The position numbers and the translations under genes were made by a program. 64,000 nt of DNA from Sunxiuqinia elliptica (GTDB lineage: Bacteria; Bacteroidota; Bacteroidia; Bacteroidales; Prolixibacteraceae): assembly GCF_900113005.1 (NCBI RefSeq), contig NZ_FONW01000013.1, positions 1 through 64,000 on the forward strand, written 5' to 3'. The notes beneath the pieces were generated by a model. The model saw only the letters and a program-made list of their open reading frames with translations. It was not told the origin of the DNA and did not search any database. The first letter of the stretch is position 1. Every line of letters starts with the position of its first letter. Shown here piece by piece: positions 1-9,187 of this stretch.

Positions 1-323
1 TCTTACAGAGGGCAGGAACTATATTTGGGCTCAGTTACGGAACTCGGGAACCAGTCACGCTGATGCTAAGCGGAAGGCACAACAGGCACACCCTGGAGGC
101 CGAATAGCAATGCAGCGTACTGGGGCGGACTGACCCGTAGTAGTGATGAAGTCCCTGTAATGGGGATGGAGCGAAGGGGTTAGCTGATATAGTTAAATCT
201 TTTGCCAACCTGAAAGGGGATGAGCTTTATAGAACAAGCTATATTAGAAGAGCCGTATGACGGGAGACTGTCAAGTACGGTTCTGTGAGAGGCTGGGGGT
301 GAAATTCCCCCGGTCTACTCGAC
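1..323 (+). mobile_element. Group II intron, 3' part, lacking a reverse-transcriptase ORF
   Basis: The 34-nt domain V lies at 250-283: the lower helix pairs GAGCCGTA with TACGGTTC, and the upper helix TGACGG/CTGTCA is closed by a GAGA loop. Domain VI (284-323) has a GGGGG/CCCCC stem and the typical 3' terminus CTACTCGAC. Positions 121-183 read W-G-G-L-T-R-S-S-D-E and on to M-E-R-R-G then TAG, which resembles the peptide encoded near the start of many intron reverse-transcriptase ORFs (recognised from memory). Only about 70 nt separate that stop from domain V, where a domain IV carrying a maturase would need more than 1 kb. The intron therefore appears ORF-less or internally deleted. Its 5' end lies outside the window, so the total length is unknown. 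Confidence 0.8.
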
Positions 324-758
324 CAACACCCGTTTAAAGGTTGAAAACGACTTAATTGTCATGGACTGATAATACCGGCTCTTCTTTCCCCTCGCAGGAC
401 TGGTTCGCTCTGTCGTCAGATTTAGTGGGCGAGCAATAATTTGAATAACTCCATCGCAGCAACTTAAACAATTCGTTTTTGGGTTTCTGCTTTGGAGTTT
501 TTTTATTGCTTCCTCTTCTGGTCTACTATCTCTCTCCTTATCCTTGCCCCACGAAAGGTTCGTGTGAAAAATCTTTTGGGAATTGAATGGTATCCAAGTG
601 GATTTTAAAGTGAAGACACGGTTTTCTTTTTCAAATTAGGGAAGAGTGGCTCGAAAAATACATCAAAGATTAATCGCCGGTTAATACATTTTAAACATTT
701 ATTGTCTTATTTTAGGGTAGTTAAATAAAGTCATATCATCAACTAGACCCTTATTCTT
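324..758. other. Non-coding stretch between the intron and the sigma factor
   Basis: This is about 435 nt with no convincing reading frame. It begins with the 3' exon of the group II intron and ends in an AT-rich stretch before the TTG start of the ECF sigma gene, which presumably contains that gene's promoter. I could not identify a clear Bacteroidota -7 element (TAnnTTTG) and see no strong terminator. Confidence 0.5.
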
Positions 759-1376
759 TTGGCTATTAATATTGACAATAAGCTTGGCTTGAGTAATCCG
801 TTTGAGTGGACTGAAGAGAATTTTAGTTACTTGTTTGATAAGTACTATTCGGAACTGTGTTTCTTTGTAAATAAATACTTGGGCGATATGGATTTATCTC
901 GATCCATTGTTCAAGATGTTTATGTGAAGATTTGGATTAAGCGATCGAAAATAAGTCCAACTTCATCCATAAAGTCTTATCTCTATAATTCAGCAAGAAA
1001 TGCAGCCTTAGATCATTTACGCACATCACATCGAAATACGGAGATGTCTGAGACGGTTGAAAATAGTGTTCATTCTCCATTTCGTGACCGAATTGAAGAA
1101 GCTGAGTTAAATGATCGCATCAACCGATCGATTAATGCGTTGCCTGAAAAATGCCGGGAAGTTTTTGTGCTTTGTCGTTTTGAAGAGTTGAAGTATAGTC
1201 AGATTGCTGAACGATTGAATATATCTGTCAAAACTGTAGAAATGCAAATGGGGATTGCATTAAAAAAACTTCGCCATCAATTGTCAGAAAATCAATTTTT
1301 TAATGTCTTGATTAGCATTTTCAAAAGAAAAAAATCAATTCCTCTTACAGGGTATTTAAATCGTTTTTCGTCTTAA
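759..1376 (+). CDS. ECF RNA polymerase sigma-70 factor (Bacteroidota SusCD-associated type)
   Basis: This 205-aa protein has a sigma-70 region 2 at about residues 23-95 (the DKYYSELCFFVNKYLGD and QDVYVKIWIK segments) and a region 4 helix-turn-helix at about 130-180 (ALPEKCREVF, YSQIAERLNISVKTVEMQM). It would direct RNA polymerase to the promoters of the downstream uptake genes. It is followed after 20 nt by a FecR-type anti-sigma gene and then by susC with an STN domain. That is the standard layout of trans-envelope signalling, in which substrate binding at SusC releases the sigma factor. The start is TTG at 759; no in-frame ATG occurs before region 2 is already under way, so the exact start is uncertain. 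Confidence 0.9.
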   Translation: MAINIDNKLGLSNPFEWTEENFSYLFDKYYSELCFFVNKYLGDMDLSRSIVQDVYVKIWIKRSKISPTSSIKSYLYNSARNAALDHLRTSHRNTEMSETVENSVHSPFRDRIEEAELNDRINRSINALPEKCREVFVLCRFEELKYSQIAERLNISVKTVEMQMGIALKKLRHQLSENQFFNVLISIFKRKKSIPLTGYLNRFSS

Positions 1377-1396
1377 GTGTGAGTTGTCACCGATAA

Positions 1397-2419
1397 ATGA
1401 TGGAAAAATACGATATAGAAATTCTTCTAGGCAAAATTCTTTCTGGAAATGCCACGGATGAGGAGCAGGGTAAACACCAGAAGCTCAGTCAAGAGTTGCC
1501 CGAATATGCTAAGGCCTACAAGCAAAGTCAAAAATTGTGGGGTGGGGCCGTTGAACGAATCTCCAATGAGGATATCGCTCGAGATAAGGCGAAGGTGCAG
1601 GGGAAATTAAATCGCGCGCTTCTAAGCCAAATTCAAAAACATAAACAAAAAATGGCTTTCTATCGAATTGTAGCAGCTATTGCAATTCCGATAGCTATTG
1701 CTGTTAGTGTGTTGTTCAAGTTAAATTTTCAATCTAAAAATGAACGTTCAGCGGGAAAAACTAAGATTTATGCACCGATGGGGCATATTGCATCTTGCCA
1801 GCTGCCAGATGGAACGATGGTATGGATTAATTCCAGATCGACAATTAGCTATGATGTTTCTGATTTTAAATCGCATGAAAGGAGCGTACAGCTAGAAGGA
1901 GAAGCCTATTTCCAGGTTCCAAAGAATCAGAAGGTTCCCTTTTTTGTTCGAACGGAAATAGCCAATGTGAAAGTGACAGGAACTTCATTCAATGTAAAGA
2001 CGGATACCGAATCTAAGATTTTTGAGACCGTGCTGAATGATGGAATCGTACTACTTCGTTCCAACAATAGAGGGATGAAAGAGATCAAGTTGAACCCGGG
2101 AGAACGCGCAGTCTATCGCATCGATAGAAAACAATTTGAAATTCAGAATGTCGATGCAGAAATGTACAGTTCCTGGAGAAATGGTGAAATCATTTTTAGA
2201 GATGCGACTTTGAAAGATTTGATGCTGAAATTAGAGCAGATCTATGGCATTCAGGTGATTTTCGAAGATCCGGAAATGGCTAATTACCGTTTCCGCGGAA
2301 TGTTTAGCTACAATAGTAATTTGATTGATGCACTGGAAAAAATTAAGAGTACTGCCCGAATCGACTATTACATAAAAAATAAAAAAGTATGGTTAAAAAA
2401 TGAAACGAAAAAAGAATAA
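1397..2419 (+). CDS. FecR-family anti-sigma factor with DUF4974
   Basis: This 340-aa inner-membrane protein has a cytoplasmic N-terminal sigma-binding part (about 1-85), one membrane segment at about 88-107 (IVAAIAIPIAIAVSVLF), a periplasmic FecR domain at about 120-220 (APMGHIASCQLPDGT, QLEGEAYFQV, VTGTSFNVK) and a C-terminal DUF4974 at about 262-335 (IIFRDATLKDLMLKLE). By family knowledge it holds the upstream ECF sigma factor inactive and receives a signal from the STN domain of the following SusC through the periplasm. Two ATG codons lie in tandem at 1397 and 1400 and either could be the start. It probably forms a bicistron with the sigma gene. Confidence 0.93.
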   Translation: MMEKYDIEILLGKILSGNATDEEQGKHQKLSQELPEYAKAYKQSQKLWGGAVERISNEDIARDKAKVQGKLNRALLSQIQKHKQKMAFYRIVAAIAIPIAIAVSVLFKLNFQSKNERSAGKTKIYAPMGHIASCQLPDGTMVWINSRSTISYDVSDFKSHERSVQLEGEAYFQVPKNQKVPFFVRTEIANVKVTGTSFNVKTDTESKIFETVLNDGIVLLRSNNRGMKEIKLNPGERAVYRIDRKQFEIQNVDAEMYSSWRNGEIIFRDATLKDLMLKLEQIYGIQVIFEDPEMANYRFRGMFSYNSNLIDALEKIKSTARIDYYIKNKKVWLKNETKKE

Positions 2420-2444
2420 TTGAACAGTTGCTGTGCGATTGAAA

Positions 2445-2499
2445 AAGAGGGAATACTTGGACCTATTCCCTCTTCAAAAATCAAATTGCGCAAGCGCAA
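2445..2499. other. Two perfect hairpins between fecR and susC
   Basis: An 11-bp perfect stem (AAGAGGGAATA at 2445-2455 with TATTCCCTCTT at 2464-2474, 8-nt loop) is followed by a second perfect inverted repeat, TTGCGC-aa-GCGCAA at 2486-2499. The first could end the sigma/anti-sigma transcript, although it is followed by only a short, A-rich tail rather than a T run. The second could be an operator, or part of the susC 5' leader 30 nt before its ATG. The function is inferred from position only. Confidence 0.55.
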
Positions 2500-2528
2500 A
2501 TTAATTTTAATAATTAACATTCAAATCT

Positions 2529-5500
2529 ATGAAAAAAAAAATTGAATTACGGGAGTTTTATCTCTCCTGGATTAAAAAACTATGGCTTATGGCAAGGTTA
2601 TGTTTGTTACTTGTATTGTTTGCCACTGTCTCGGTAACAGCAAGTGTGTATTCGCAAAATACAAAACTAACATTGCGAATGAAGAACTCTAAGATTTCAG
2701 ATGTCTTCAATTCAATTGAAGAACAAACCGGCTACTACTTTTTCTATAACCGTGATTTTTTCGATGATTCTCAGTTGATTAATGTGGATGCAGAAGGTCA
2801 AAATATTAAGGATATACTGGGTCAGATATTAGCAGAGCAAGGGGCTAGCTATCGGATTGTTGACAGGAATATTTTGATTGAGGTAAATCCAGATGGGAGT
2901 CGGGATAACTTAAATCAGCAGCAAAAGGAAATAAAAGGAACAGTTACTGATGCAGAAGGGAGACCGCTGCCAGGAGTAACCATCCTGATTAAAGGAACAA
3001 CCAACGGGGTGGTGAGTGACTTCGAAGGAAATTATTCAATTTCAGATGTTTCTGTGGGGACTGTTTTGGTTTTCTCTTTTGTGGGAATGAGAACCCAGGA
3101 GATTCCCGTCGGAAATCAGTTTGTTATTGATGTTTCGATGATTGAGGATGCCATTGGCTTGCAGGAGGTTGTTGCCATTGGATATGGAACACAAAAGAAG
3201 GTAAACCTTACAGGAGCGGTTGAACAAGTAAGTTCTGAAGTCTTAACCAACCGGCCAGTTAATAATTTAACCCAGGCGTTACAGGGAGTTGTTCCTAACT
3301 TGAATATCTCATTGGCAGACGGGAAACCAATGCGAAGTGCCAATTATCAGGTTAGAGGGGCTTCTTCGATTGGACAGGGAGGAAATGCCTTAATTCTGAT
3401 TGATGGGGTTGAAGGAGATCCAAGTCTGCTAAATCCCAATGATATTGAGAATATATCGGTTTTGAAAGATGCTGCCTCGGCATCAATTTATGGAGCTCGT
3501 GGAACTTTCGGTGTTATTCTTATTTCAACGAAAGCGCCGGAAAAAGGGAAAATATCGGTGAACTATACGATGAACTATGGGATTAAATCGCCGACTGCAG
3601 TGCCCGATTTTGTTACTGATGGCTATACTTACGCCAAGTGGTTTAGTGAAGCTTATAACGCATATAATGATTATAGCCGGATTCCTTCTTCAATGAATAA
3701 AACACAAGCCTTTTCCTTAGCCTACCTGGAAGAGCTGAAAAGACGATCGGAAAACCCAGATTTGCCAGACTACGAGATCGACAGCAATGGGAACTACGTG
3801 TATTATGGAAGTACTGACTGGTATGGGCTATTGTATAAAGATAACTTGACGTCCGTGGATCAAAATATTTCGATTTCGGGTAGTAACGAAAAAGTGAGCT
3901 ACTATATATCTGGAAGGTATAATGATCAGGAGGGGCTTTTCAGATATAACTCGGATGACTATTCAATCTATAACTTCAGAGGAAAAGGAGATATCAAAAT
4001 TGCTGATTGGCTTACCCTTGATAACAATACGGAGTATTCGCAGCAAAAGTACCATCAACCACTGAACGTTGGAGAGGGCGGTGGTATTTGGCGTAACATT
4101 GCAGATGAAGGACACCCAACTTCTCCGATGTTAAATCCGGACGGAACGTTAACACATTCCGGGGCTTACACTGTCGGTGATATGTATTATGGAAAAAATG
4201 GTGAAGACACCAAGAGAACGTACGTAAAGAATACCACTGGTTTAACAGCTTATCTGTTTAAACGCAACCTACGTGTTCGTGGTGATTTTACTTTCTCGAC
4301 AAACAACCAATTGAATCACAGACGACGAATTCAAGTTCCGTATAGCCGGCAAGAAGGTGTTGTTAACTATGTAGGAACAACGACGAATGATATCCGTCAA
4401 ATTAGCTCGGAAACGAAATATTTGGCATCGAATATTTATGCCGAGTATGAAAAGACCTTCAATCAAGAGCATTACCTAAAAGTAATGACTGGGTTTAACT
4501 ATGAAGAAAGTACGTATGAATCATTTCGTGCTCAGCGAAATGGCATTTTATTCGAGGATGCCGAAAATATTGCGTTGACAATTGGCGAAAACATTTCAAC
4601 GGACGGCAGTTATAACAAATGGCGAATTGCAGGGCAGTTCTATCGTTTAAACTACAGTTTCAAAGATAAGTACCTCATTGAGTTGAACGGACGTCTTGAT
4701 GGGTCATCAAAATTCCCTTCTGATCAACAAACGGCTTTCTTCCCTTCGGTTTCAGTAGGGTATCGACTTTCCAACGAATCATTTTGGAATGTCAATGAAG
4801 ACCTTGTTTCCAATCTCAAGTTACGAGCATCTTATGGGGCTTTAGGAAATGGTAATGTTTCACCATATTCTTACATTGAGCTGTTTAATATTTCTCAGCT
4901 CGGGAGAGTCCTGAATGGAACGAGACCAGCTTCAACTTCTCAACCGAATGTCATTCCTGAAGGATTAACTTGGGAAACGGCGACAACGACAAATTTTGGG
5001 CTGGATCTGGGGCTTTTTTCTAATCAGTTGAATATTACTGCTGATATCTATGAGCGTAAAACCACCGATATGTATACCAGTGGTTTGCCAGTACCTGCCG
5101 TATTTGGCGCAAGTGTACCAAAGGGCAACTATGCCGACATGAAAACAAATGGCTGGGAGCTCTCTATCAGCTGGAGAGACAAGTTTAACTTAGCTTCAAA
5201 GCCCTTCAATTACGATGTCCGATTTACCCTGGCTGATAATAAGTCGGTGATCACCAAGTTTAATAACCCGGAGAAACTGTTGTCAGATTACTATGAAGGA
5301 ATGGAATTAGGTGAAATCTGGGGATTTGTTACCGATGGATTATTTCAAAGTGAAGAAGAAATCCTGGCTCATGCTGATCAGTCATACATCAGAGTATCGT
5401 CCAACAATGTTCTTTTACCAGGGGATATTAAGTTTCAGGATTTAAATAACGATGGAAAAATAAATATCGGTCAAAATCGAATTAGCGATCCGGGGGACCT

Positions 5501-6074
5501 TAAGGTTATTGGTAACTCAACTCCCCGATATACCTTTGGATTAAACATGGGAGGGGATTGGAATAACCTGTTTTTCTCCTGTTTTTTTCAGGGAGTTGGA
5601 AAGCAAGATTGGTGGCCAGATGCAGAAGCCAGTCACTTCTGGGGACAATACAACCGCCCTTACAACAATATGCCCGAATGGCATTTGGATAACATTTGGT
5701 CCGAAGATCGTCCTAATGCTTTCCTTCCACGATACCGTGGTTATGTTGCCGGATGGTCAAGAGAGCTTAATCAGAAGCAAAGTCGCTACATCATGAATGT
5801 GGCCTATGTACGACTTAAAAATGTGCAGCTAGGCTATAACTTACCGCAGAATTTGATGAATCAGATTTCATTCTTGTCAAATGTCAAAGTTTATCTTTCA
5901 GGCGAGAATCTATGGTCGTGGTCTCCATTGTATCGAACCACTAAAGACTTTGATGTGGAGAATATTGGAGGATCTGATCCAGAGCTGACTTCAGGAAGTG
6001 GAAGACGTAGCGGAAACGTCTTGAATTATCCAATGCTTAAAACGGTATCATTCGGTGTTTCAGCAACATTTTAA
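2529..6074 (+). CDS. SusC/RagA-type TonB-dependent outer-membrane transporter with N-terminal STN domain
   Basis: This 1181-aa protein has a signal sequence with its hydrophobic core at about 20-40. A secretin/TonB short N-terminal (STN) domain at about 50-105 marks it as a signalling transporter that talks to the FecR protein. A carboxypeptidase-regulatory-like domain follows at about 132-215 (IKGTVTDAEGRPLPGVTI), then a TonB plug at about 220-335 (GYGTQKKVNLTGAV, LILIDGVEGD, LKDAASASIYGARGTFGVI) and a large beta-barrel ending in the typical aromatic residue (VSFGVSATF). With SusD, 5 nt downstream, it should import an oligosaccharide or similar ligand, powered by TonB. The substrate cannot be read from the sequence; the nearby GH20 enzyme suggests a hexosamine-containing glycan. 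Confidence 0.96.
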   Translation: MKKKIELREFYLSWIKKLWLMARLCLLLVLFATVSVTASVYSQNTKLTLRMKNSKISDVFNSIEEQTGYYFFYNRDFFDDSQLINVDAEGQNIKDILGQILAEQGASYRIVDRNILIEVNPDGSRDNLNQQQKEIKGTVTDAEGRPLPGVTILIKGTTNGVVSDFEGNYSISDVSVGTVLVFSFVGMRTQEIPVGNQFVIDVSMIEDAIGLQEVVAIGYGTQKKVNLTGAVEQVSSEVLTNRPVNNLTQALQGVVPNLNISLADGKPMRSANYQVRGASSIGQGGNALILIDGVEGDPSLLNPNDIENISVLKDAASASIYGARGTFGVILISTKAPEKGKISVNYTMNYGIKSPTAVPDFVTDGYTYAKWFSEAYNAYNDYSRIPSSMNKTQAFSLAYLEELKRRSENPDLPDYEIDSNGNYVYYGSTDWYGLLYKDNLTSVDQNISISGSNEKVSYYISGRYNDQEGLFRYNSDDYSIYNFRGKGDIKIADWLTLDNNTEYSQQKYHQPLNVGEGGGIWRNIADEGHPTSPMLNPDGTLTHSGAYTVGDMYYGKNGEDTKRTYVKNTTGLTAYLFKRNLRVRGDFTFSTNNQLNHRRRIQVPYSRQEGVVNYVGTTTNDIRQISSETKYLASNIYAEYEKTFNQEHYLKVMTGFNYEESTYESFRAQRNGILFEDAENIALTIGENISTDGSYNKWRIAGQFYRLNYSFKDKYLIELNGRLDGSSKFPSDQQTAFFPSVSVGYRLSNESFWNVNEDLVSNLKLRASYGALGNGNVSPYSYIELFNISQLGRVLNGTRPASTSQPNVIPEGLTWETATTTNFGLDLGLFSNQLNITADIYERKTTDMYTSGLPVPAVFGASVPKGNYADMKTNGWELSISWRDKFNLASKPFNYDVRFTLADNKSVITKFNNPEKLLSDYYEGMELGEIWGFVTDGLFQSEEEILAHADQSYIRVSSNNVLLPGDIKFQDLNNDGKINIGQNRISDPGDLKVIGNSTPRYTFGLNMGGDWNNLFFSCFFQGVGKQDWWPDAEASHFWGQYNRPYNNMPEWHLDNIWSEDRPNAFLPRYRGYVAGWSRELNQKQSRYIMNVAYVRLKNVQLGYNLPQNLMNQISFLSNVKVYLSGENLWSWSPLYRTTKDFDVENIGGSDPELTSGSGRRSGNVLNYPMLKTVSFGVSATF

Positions 6075-6079
6075 TAATC

Positions 6080-7873
6080 ATGAAAAACAATAATACGATG
6101 AGATATTTTCAATTACTGATAGTTTTGTTGGTGCTGCTGATGGTCTCCTGTGAAATGGAGGAGCTTCCCAAATCAGAAGTTTCAAAAGACCCGGTATTTA
6201 ATACTGAAGCAGGACTTGAATTGTATTCGAACTCCTTTTACAATGTTTTGCCCTCTGCCCAGGATATTTACCTGGGAGACGACATGTCTGACTATATTGC
6301 CAGTAATTCAATCGATCAGTTTTTAACCAGCAGTTATGGACCTAATCAGGCGTCAGGTTGGAGCTGGTCTGAATTACGTAACATCAATTTTTTTATTGCG
6401 AATTGTAATGATGAAGCTGTTGATTTAGCTGTTCGTGAGCACTATCTGGGCTTAGCCCGTTTCTTTAGAGCTTTCTTTTATTTTGAAAAGGTAAAGCGCT
6501 TTGGCGATGTGCCTTGGATTGGTCGGGTGCCTAGCATCGATGATACAGATTTGCTTTATGCTGAAAGAGATTCCAGAACATTGGTGATGGATTCTGTCTT
6601 GGCAGATATTGACTATGCATGCGAACACATCACGACAGACAGTGATGCTTCGGGAAGCACCGTGACCAAATGGGTTGCTTATGCTTTGAAGTCTCGTATT
6701 TGCTTGTTCGAGGGCACTTTTCGCAAGTATCATGATGAATTGGGATTGCAAGCAACTTCTGAGTTCTGGTTGCAAGAGGCAGTTGCTTCTGCAAAAGAAA
6801 TTATGGATAATTCAAGCTACTCCTTAAATACTTCGGGAGATGCCGACATGAGCTACCGGAATTTGTTTATCAGCAACAAGCCGATAACCGAAGAGGTGAT
6901 GCTTGCCGTTGTTATGAGCCAGGAACTTGGTATTTTGCATGCAGCAAACTGGAAGTATACTAGCCCAACTTATGGAGTAAAGTCAAGCTTAACCCGAACT
7001 TTTGTGAATACTTATTTGAACTTGGATGGAACTCCGTTTACCTCGGAGGATGGGTACGAAACGATGCCTTTTGCAGAAGAAGTTAAAGAGCGGGATTTAC
7101 GCCTGAAGCAAACCATTCGATTAGGAGACTATAAGCGCATCCATGGCGGACAGGAAATACCAGCACCTCCAACTTTCGGTTATGTTTTAACAGGATACCA
7201 ACCAATAAAGTGGGTTTTAGATGATACTTATTATGACCTAAGGGATTATAATGATAATTCTGTGGCTATATTCCGTTTTGCAGAAGTCCTGTTGAACTAT
7301 GCCGAAGCAAAAGCTGAGCTAGGAGCATTAACCAATGAAGATTGGGCTGCAACGATTGGCGCTTTGAGAGCAAGAGCCGGAATAACAGGAGGACTTGATC
7401 AGTTGCCAGATCAGGTTGATTCTTACTTTCAAACAAATTATTATCCAGATATTAATGATCCGGTAATTCTTGAAATACGTCGGGAAAGAGGAGTTGAACT
7501 TGTTATGGAAGGCTTTCGGTTTGCTGATCTGATTCGCTGGAAGCGGGGAGAGCTGATGAAAATAAACTGGAGAGGTTTTTACGTGCCTGCATTGGATATT
7601 CCAATGGATTTGAACGAAGATGGCATTGATGATGTTATCTTTGTCAATCAGGTGCCGAATCCTCTTCCTGATGTTTCGTATGAATTTGTACAGGTCAGCG
7701 AAACCATTAATGGCGAGCCGAATCCACAACGACTGACAAATGGTACGAGTGGCGAGCTAACTTGGTTGGATAATATTCCTCGAGTTTGGACGGATCGAAA
7801 TTACTATTATCCAATACCAGAAGAGGATGTGTTGATGAATCCAAATTTGAATCAAAATCCTGGATGGGAATAA
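6080..7873 (+). CDS. SusD/RagB-family outer-membrane nutrient-binding lipoprotein
   Basis: This 597-aa protein has a lipoprotein signal peptide ending in LLMVSC (lipobox Cys near residue 24). The SusD N-terminal TPR-like region follows (around 40-230, with the ARFFRAFFYFEKVKRFGDVP segment typical of the family), then the C-terminal RagB/SusD domain with LNYAEAKAEL and RRERGVELVMEGFRFADLIRWKRG at about 405-495. It acts as the surface lid of the SusC transporter and captures the substrate. The gene starts 6 nt after the susC stop, so the two are co-transcribed. A second ATG at 6098 is a possible alternative start. The family call is secure; the ligand is unknown. Confidence 0.96.
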   Translation: MKNNNTMRYFQLLIVLLVLLMVSCEMEELPKSEVSKDPVFNTEAGLELYSNSFYNVLPSAQDIYLGDDMSDYIASNSIDQFLTSSYGPNQASGWSWSELRNINFFIANCNDEAVDLAVREHYLGLARFFRAFFYFEKVKRFGDVPWIGRVPSIDDTDLLYAERDSRTLVMDSVLADIDYACEHITTDSDASGSTVTKWVAYALKSRICLFEGTFRKYHDELGLQATSEFWLQEAVASAKEIMDNSSYSLNTSGDADMSYRNLFISNKPITEEVMLAVVMSQELGILHAANWKYTSPTYGVKSSLTRTFVNTYLNLDGTPFTSEDGYETMPFAEEVKERDLRLKQTIRLGDYKRIHGGQEIPAPPTFGYVLTGYQPIKWVLDDTYYDLRDYNDNSVAIFRFAEVLLNYAEAKAELGALTNEDWAATIGALRARAGITGGLDQLPDQVDSYFQTNYYPDINDPVILEIRRERGVELVMEGFRFADLIRWKRGELMKINWRGFYVPALDIPMDLNEDGIDDVIFVNQVPNPLPDVSYEFVQVSETINGEPNPQRLTNGTSGELTWLDNIPRVWTDRNYYYPIPEEDVLMNPNLNQNPGWE

Positions 7874-7885
7874 ATTACAAAAATT

Positions 7886-8749
7886 ATGAACGTAAAATTA
7901 TTTTTTTCGGTCTTTTTAGTATTTGTTTTAGCAGCCTGCGAAGCGAAGTCTTCCTCGGAAGAAACAGCTCAAGCGCAATCCAACCTTATCGTAGCAAGCT
8001 ATAATCTTCGATACAATAATCCGAATGATGGAGAGAATGCCTGGCCAAAGCGGAAGGAGCAAGTGAAAGCATTGATCCGCTATCACGAGTTTGATATTTT
8101 TGGTACGCAGGAAGGATTGATCGAACAGTTGGAAGATCTGTCTTCGATGACTGAATATGCCTATGTGGGTGTAGGTAGAGATGATGGAAATCAGCAAGGA
8201 GAACACTCGGCCATTTTTTATCGAAAGGCCAAGTTTGAATTAATTGATCACGGTGACTTTTGGTTGAGCGAAACTCCTGCAGAACCTTCATATGGCTGGG
8301 GCGCTAAGCACAGACGGATTTGTTCTTGGGCAGAGTTCAAGGACAAGGAATCAGGAAAAACCTTCTTTGTGTTTAATGCACACTTTGATCATCAGGCGAA
8401 GGAAGCTCAGCGTCAGTCTGGAATCTTGGTCGTTGAGAAGATGAAGGCTATTGCAGGAGGAGAAACGGTTATTTTCATGGGAGATCTTAACTCAACTCCG
8501 GAGACCGAACAGATTCGTACAATCAATGGTTTTTTGGAAGACACTCGAGAAAAGTCAGAAATGGAACCCTATGGACCTGTTGGAACATTTAACAGTTTTA
8601 ACTTTCTGGCCCCTATGGACAACCGTATTGACTACATTTTCGTGAGTGATGACGTTGAGGTTGCATCATACGGTGTATTAACGGACAGTTATGATCAAAA
8701 ATACCCGTCAGATCATCAGCCAGTTGTGGCTAAGGTGAAAATTGACTAG
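7886..8749 (+). CDS. Endonuclease/exonuclease/phosphatase (EEP) family lipoprotein
   Basis: This 287-aa protein has a lipobox signal (VLAACE, Cys at about 18), so it is anchored in the envelope. The EEP fold residues are visible in order: ASYNLRYNN, GTQEG (metal-binding Glu), FNAHFDHQ (catalytic His), MGDLNSTPE (Asp/Asn pair), RIDYIFVS and SDHQPVVAKV (terminal His). All catalytic positions look intact. Family members hydrolyse phosphodiester or phosphomonoester bonds in nucleic acids, phosphoinositides or sphingomyelin. It lies 12 nt after susD and is probably the last gene of that operon, being followed by a strong terminator. A role in cutting a phosphodiester in the imported ligand is an inference. 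Confidence 0.9.
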   Translation: MNVKLFFSVFLVFVLAACEAKSSSEETAQAQSNLIVASYNLRYNNPNDGENAWPKRKEQVKALIRYHEFDIFGTQEGLIEQLEDLSSMTEYAYVGVGRDDGNQQGEHSAIFYRKAKFELIDHGDFWLSETPAEPSYGWGAKHRRICSWAEFKDKESGKTFFVFNAHFDHQAKEAQRQSGILVVEKMKAIAGGETVIFMGDLNSTPETEQIRTINGFLEDTREKSEMEPYGPVGTFNSFNFLAPMDNRIDYIFVSDDVEVASYGVLTDSYDQKYPSDHQPVVAKVKID

Positions 8750-8835
8750 AAGGTTATGTCGTAAAATTATCCTATTGAAAAGGAGTGTCTAAATAGACCA
8801 ATTTTCAGGGCTATTAACGATAAATATTAAACTAG

Positions 8836-8890
8836 AACTCCGTGGTAAGTATCTTAAAATAGATACCAAGACCGCGGAGTTTTGTTTTTT
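8836..8890 (+). terminator. Rho-independent terminator after the sus operon
   Basis: The stem pairs AACTCCGTGG with CCGCGGAGTT (one G-U pair), with a nested GTATCT/AGATAC pair inside, followed by TTTTGTTTTTT. It lies about 90 nt after the EEP lipoprotein stop. The rest of 8750-9187 shows no gene. Confidence 0.85.
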
Positions 8891-9187
8891 TAAGAACTTA
8901 AATTTTGAATCGGAAAAGGCCACAAAAGTGTGATAATTGCCAAATTTTGGGTAGTTTGGAGTCCAAATTTTGAAACACAAATTAAATCCCATTCCATGAC
9001 AAGTAAATAGGGCCTTGGGATGATTTTACTATTATTATCAATTAAATTAACTACGAATCAAACGAACATGAATTTTCATCATTCTAAATCAGGAAACGAG
9101 AATGAGCAAAATTGATGTGAGTTCCTGAATGTCTTGTCCGGATAACTATCGGGATTGAATATTCAGAAATCAAAAAAAATTAAACAA

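Noticed and set aside
7328-7729. 133-codon open frame antisense to susD
   Set aside because: It is antisense to the conserved RagB/SusD C-terminal domain and has no homologous features.
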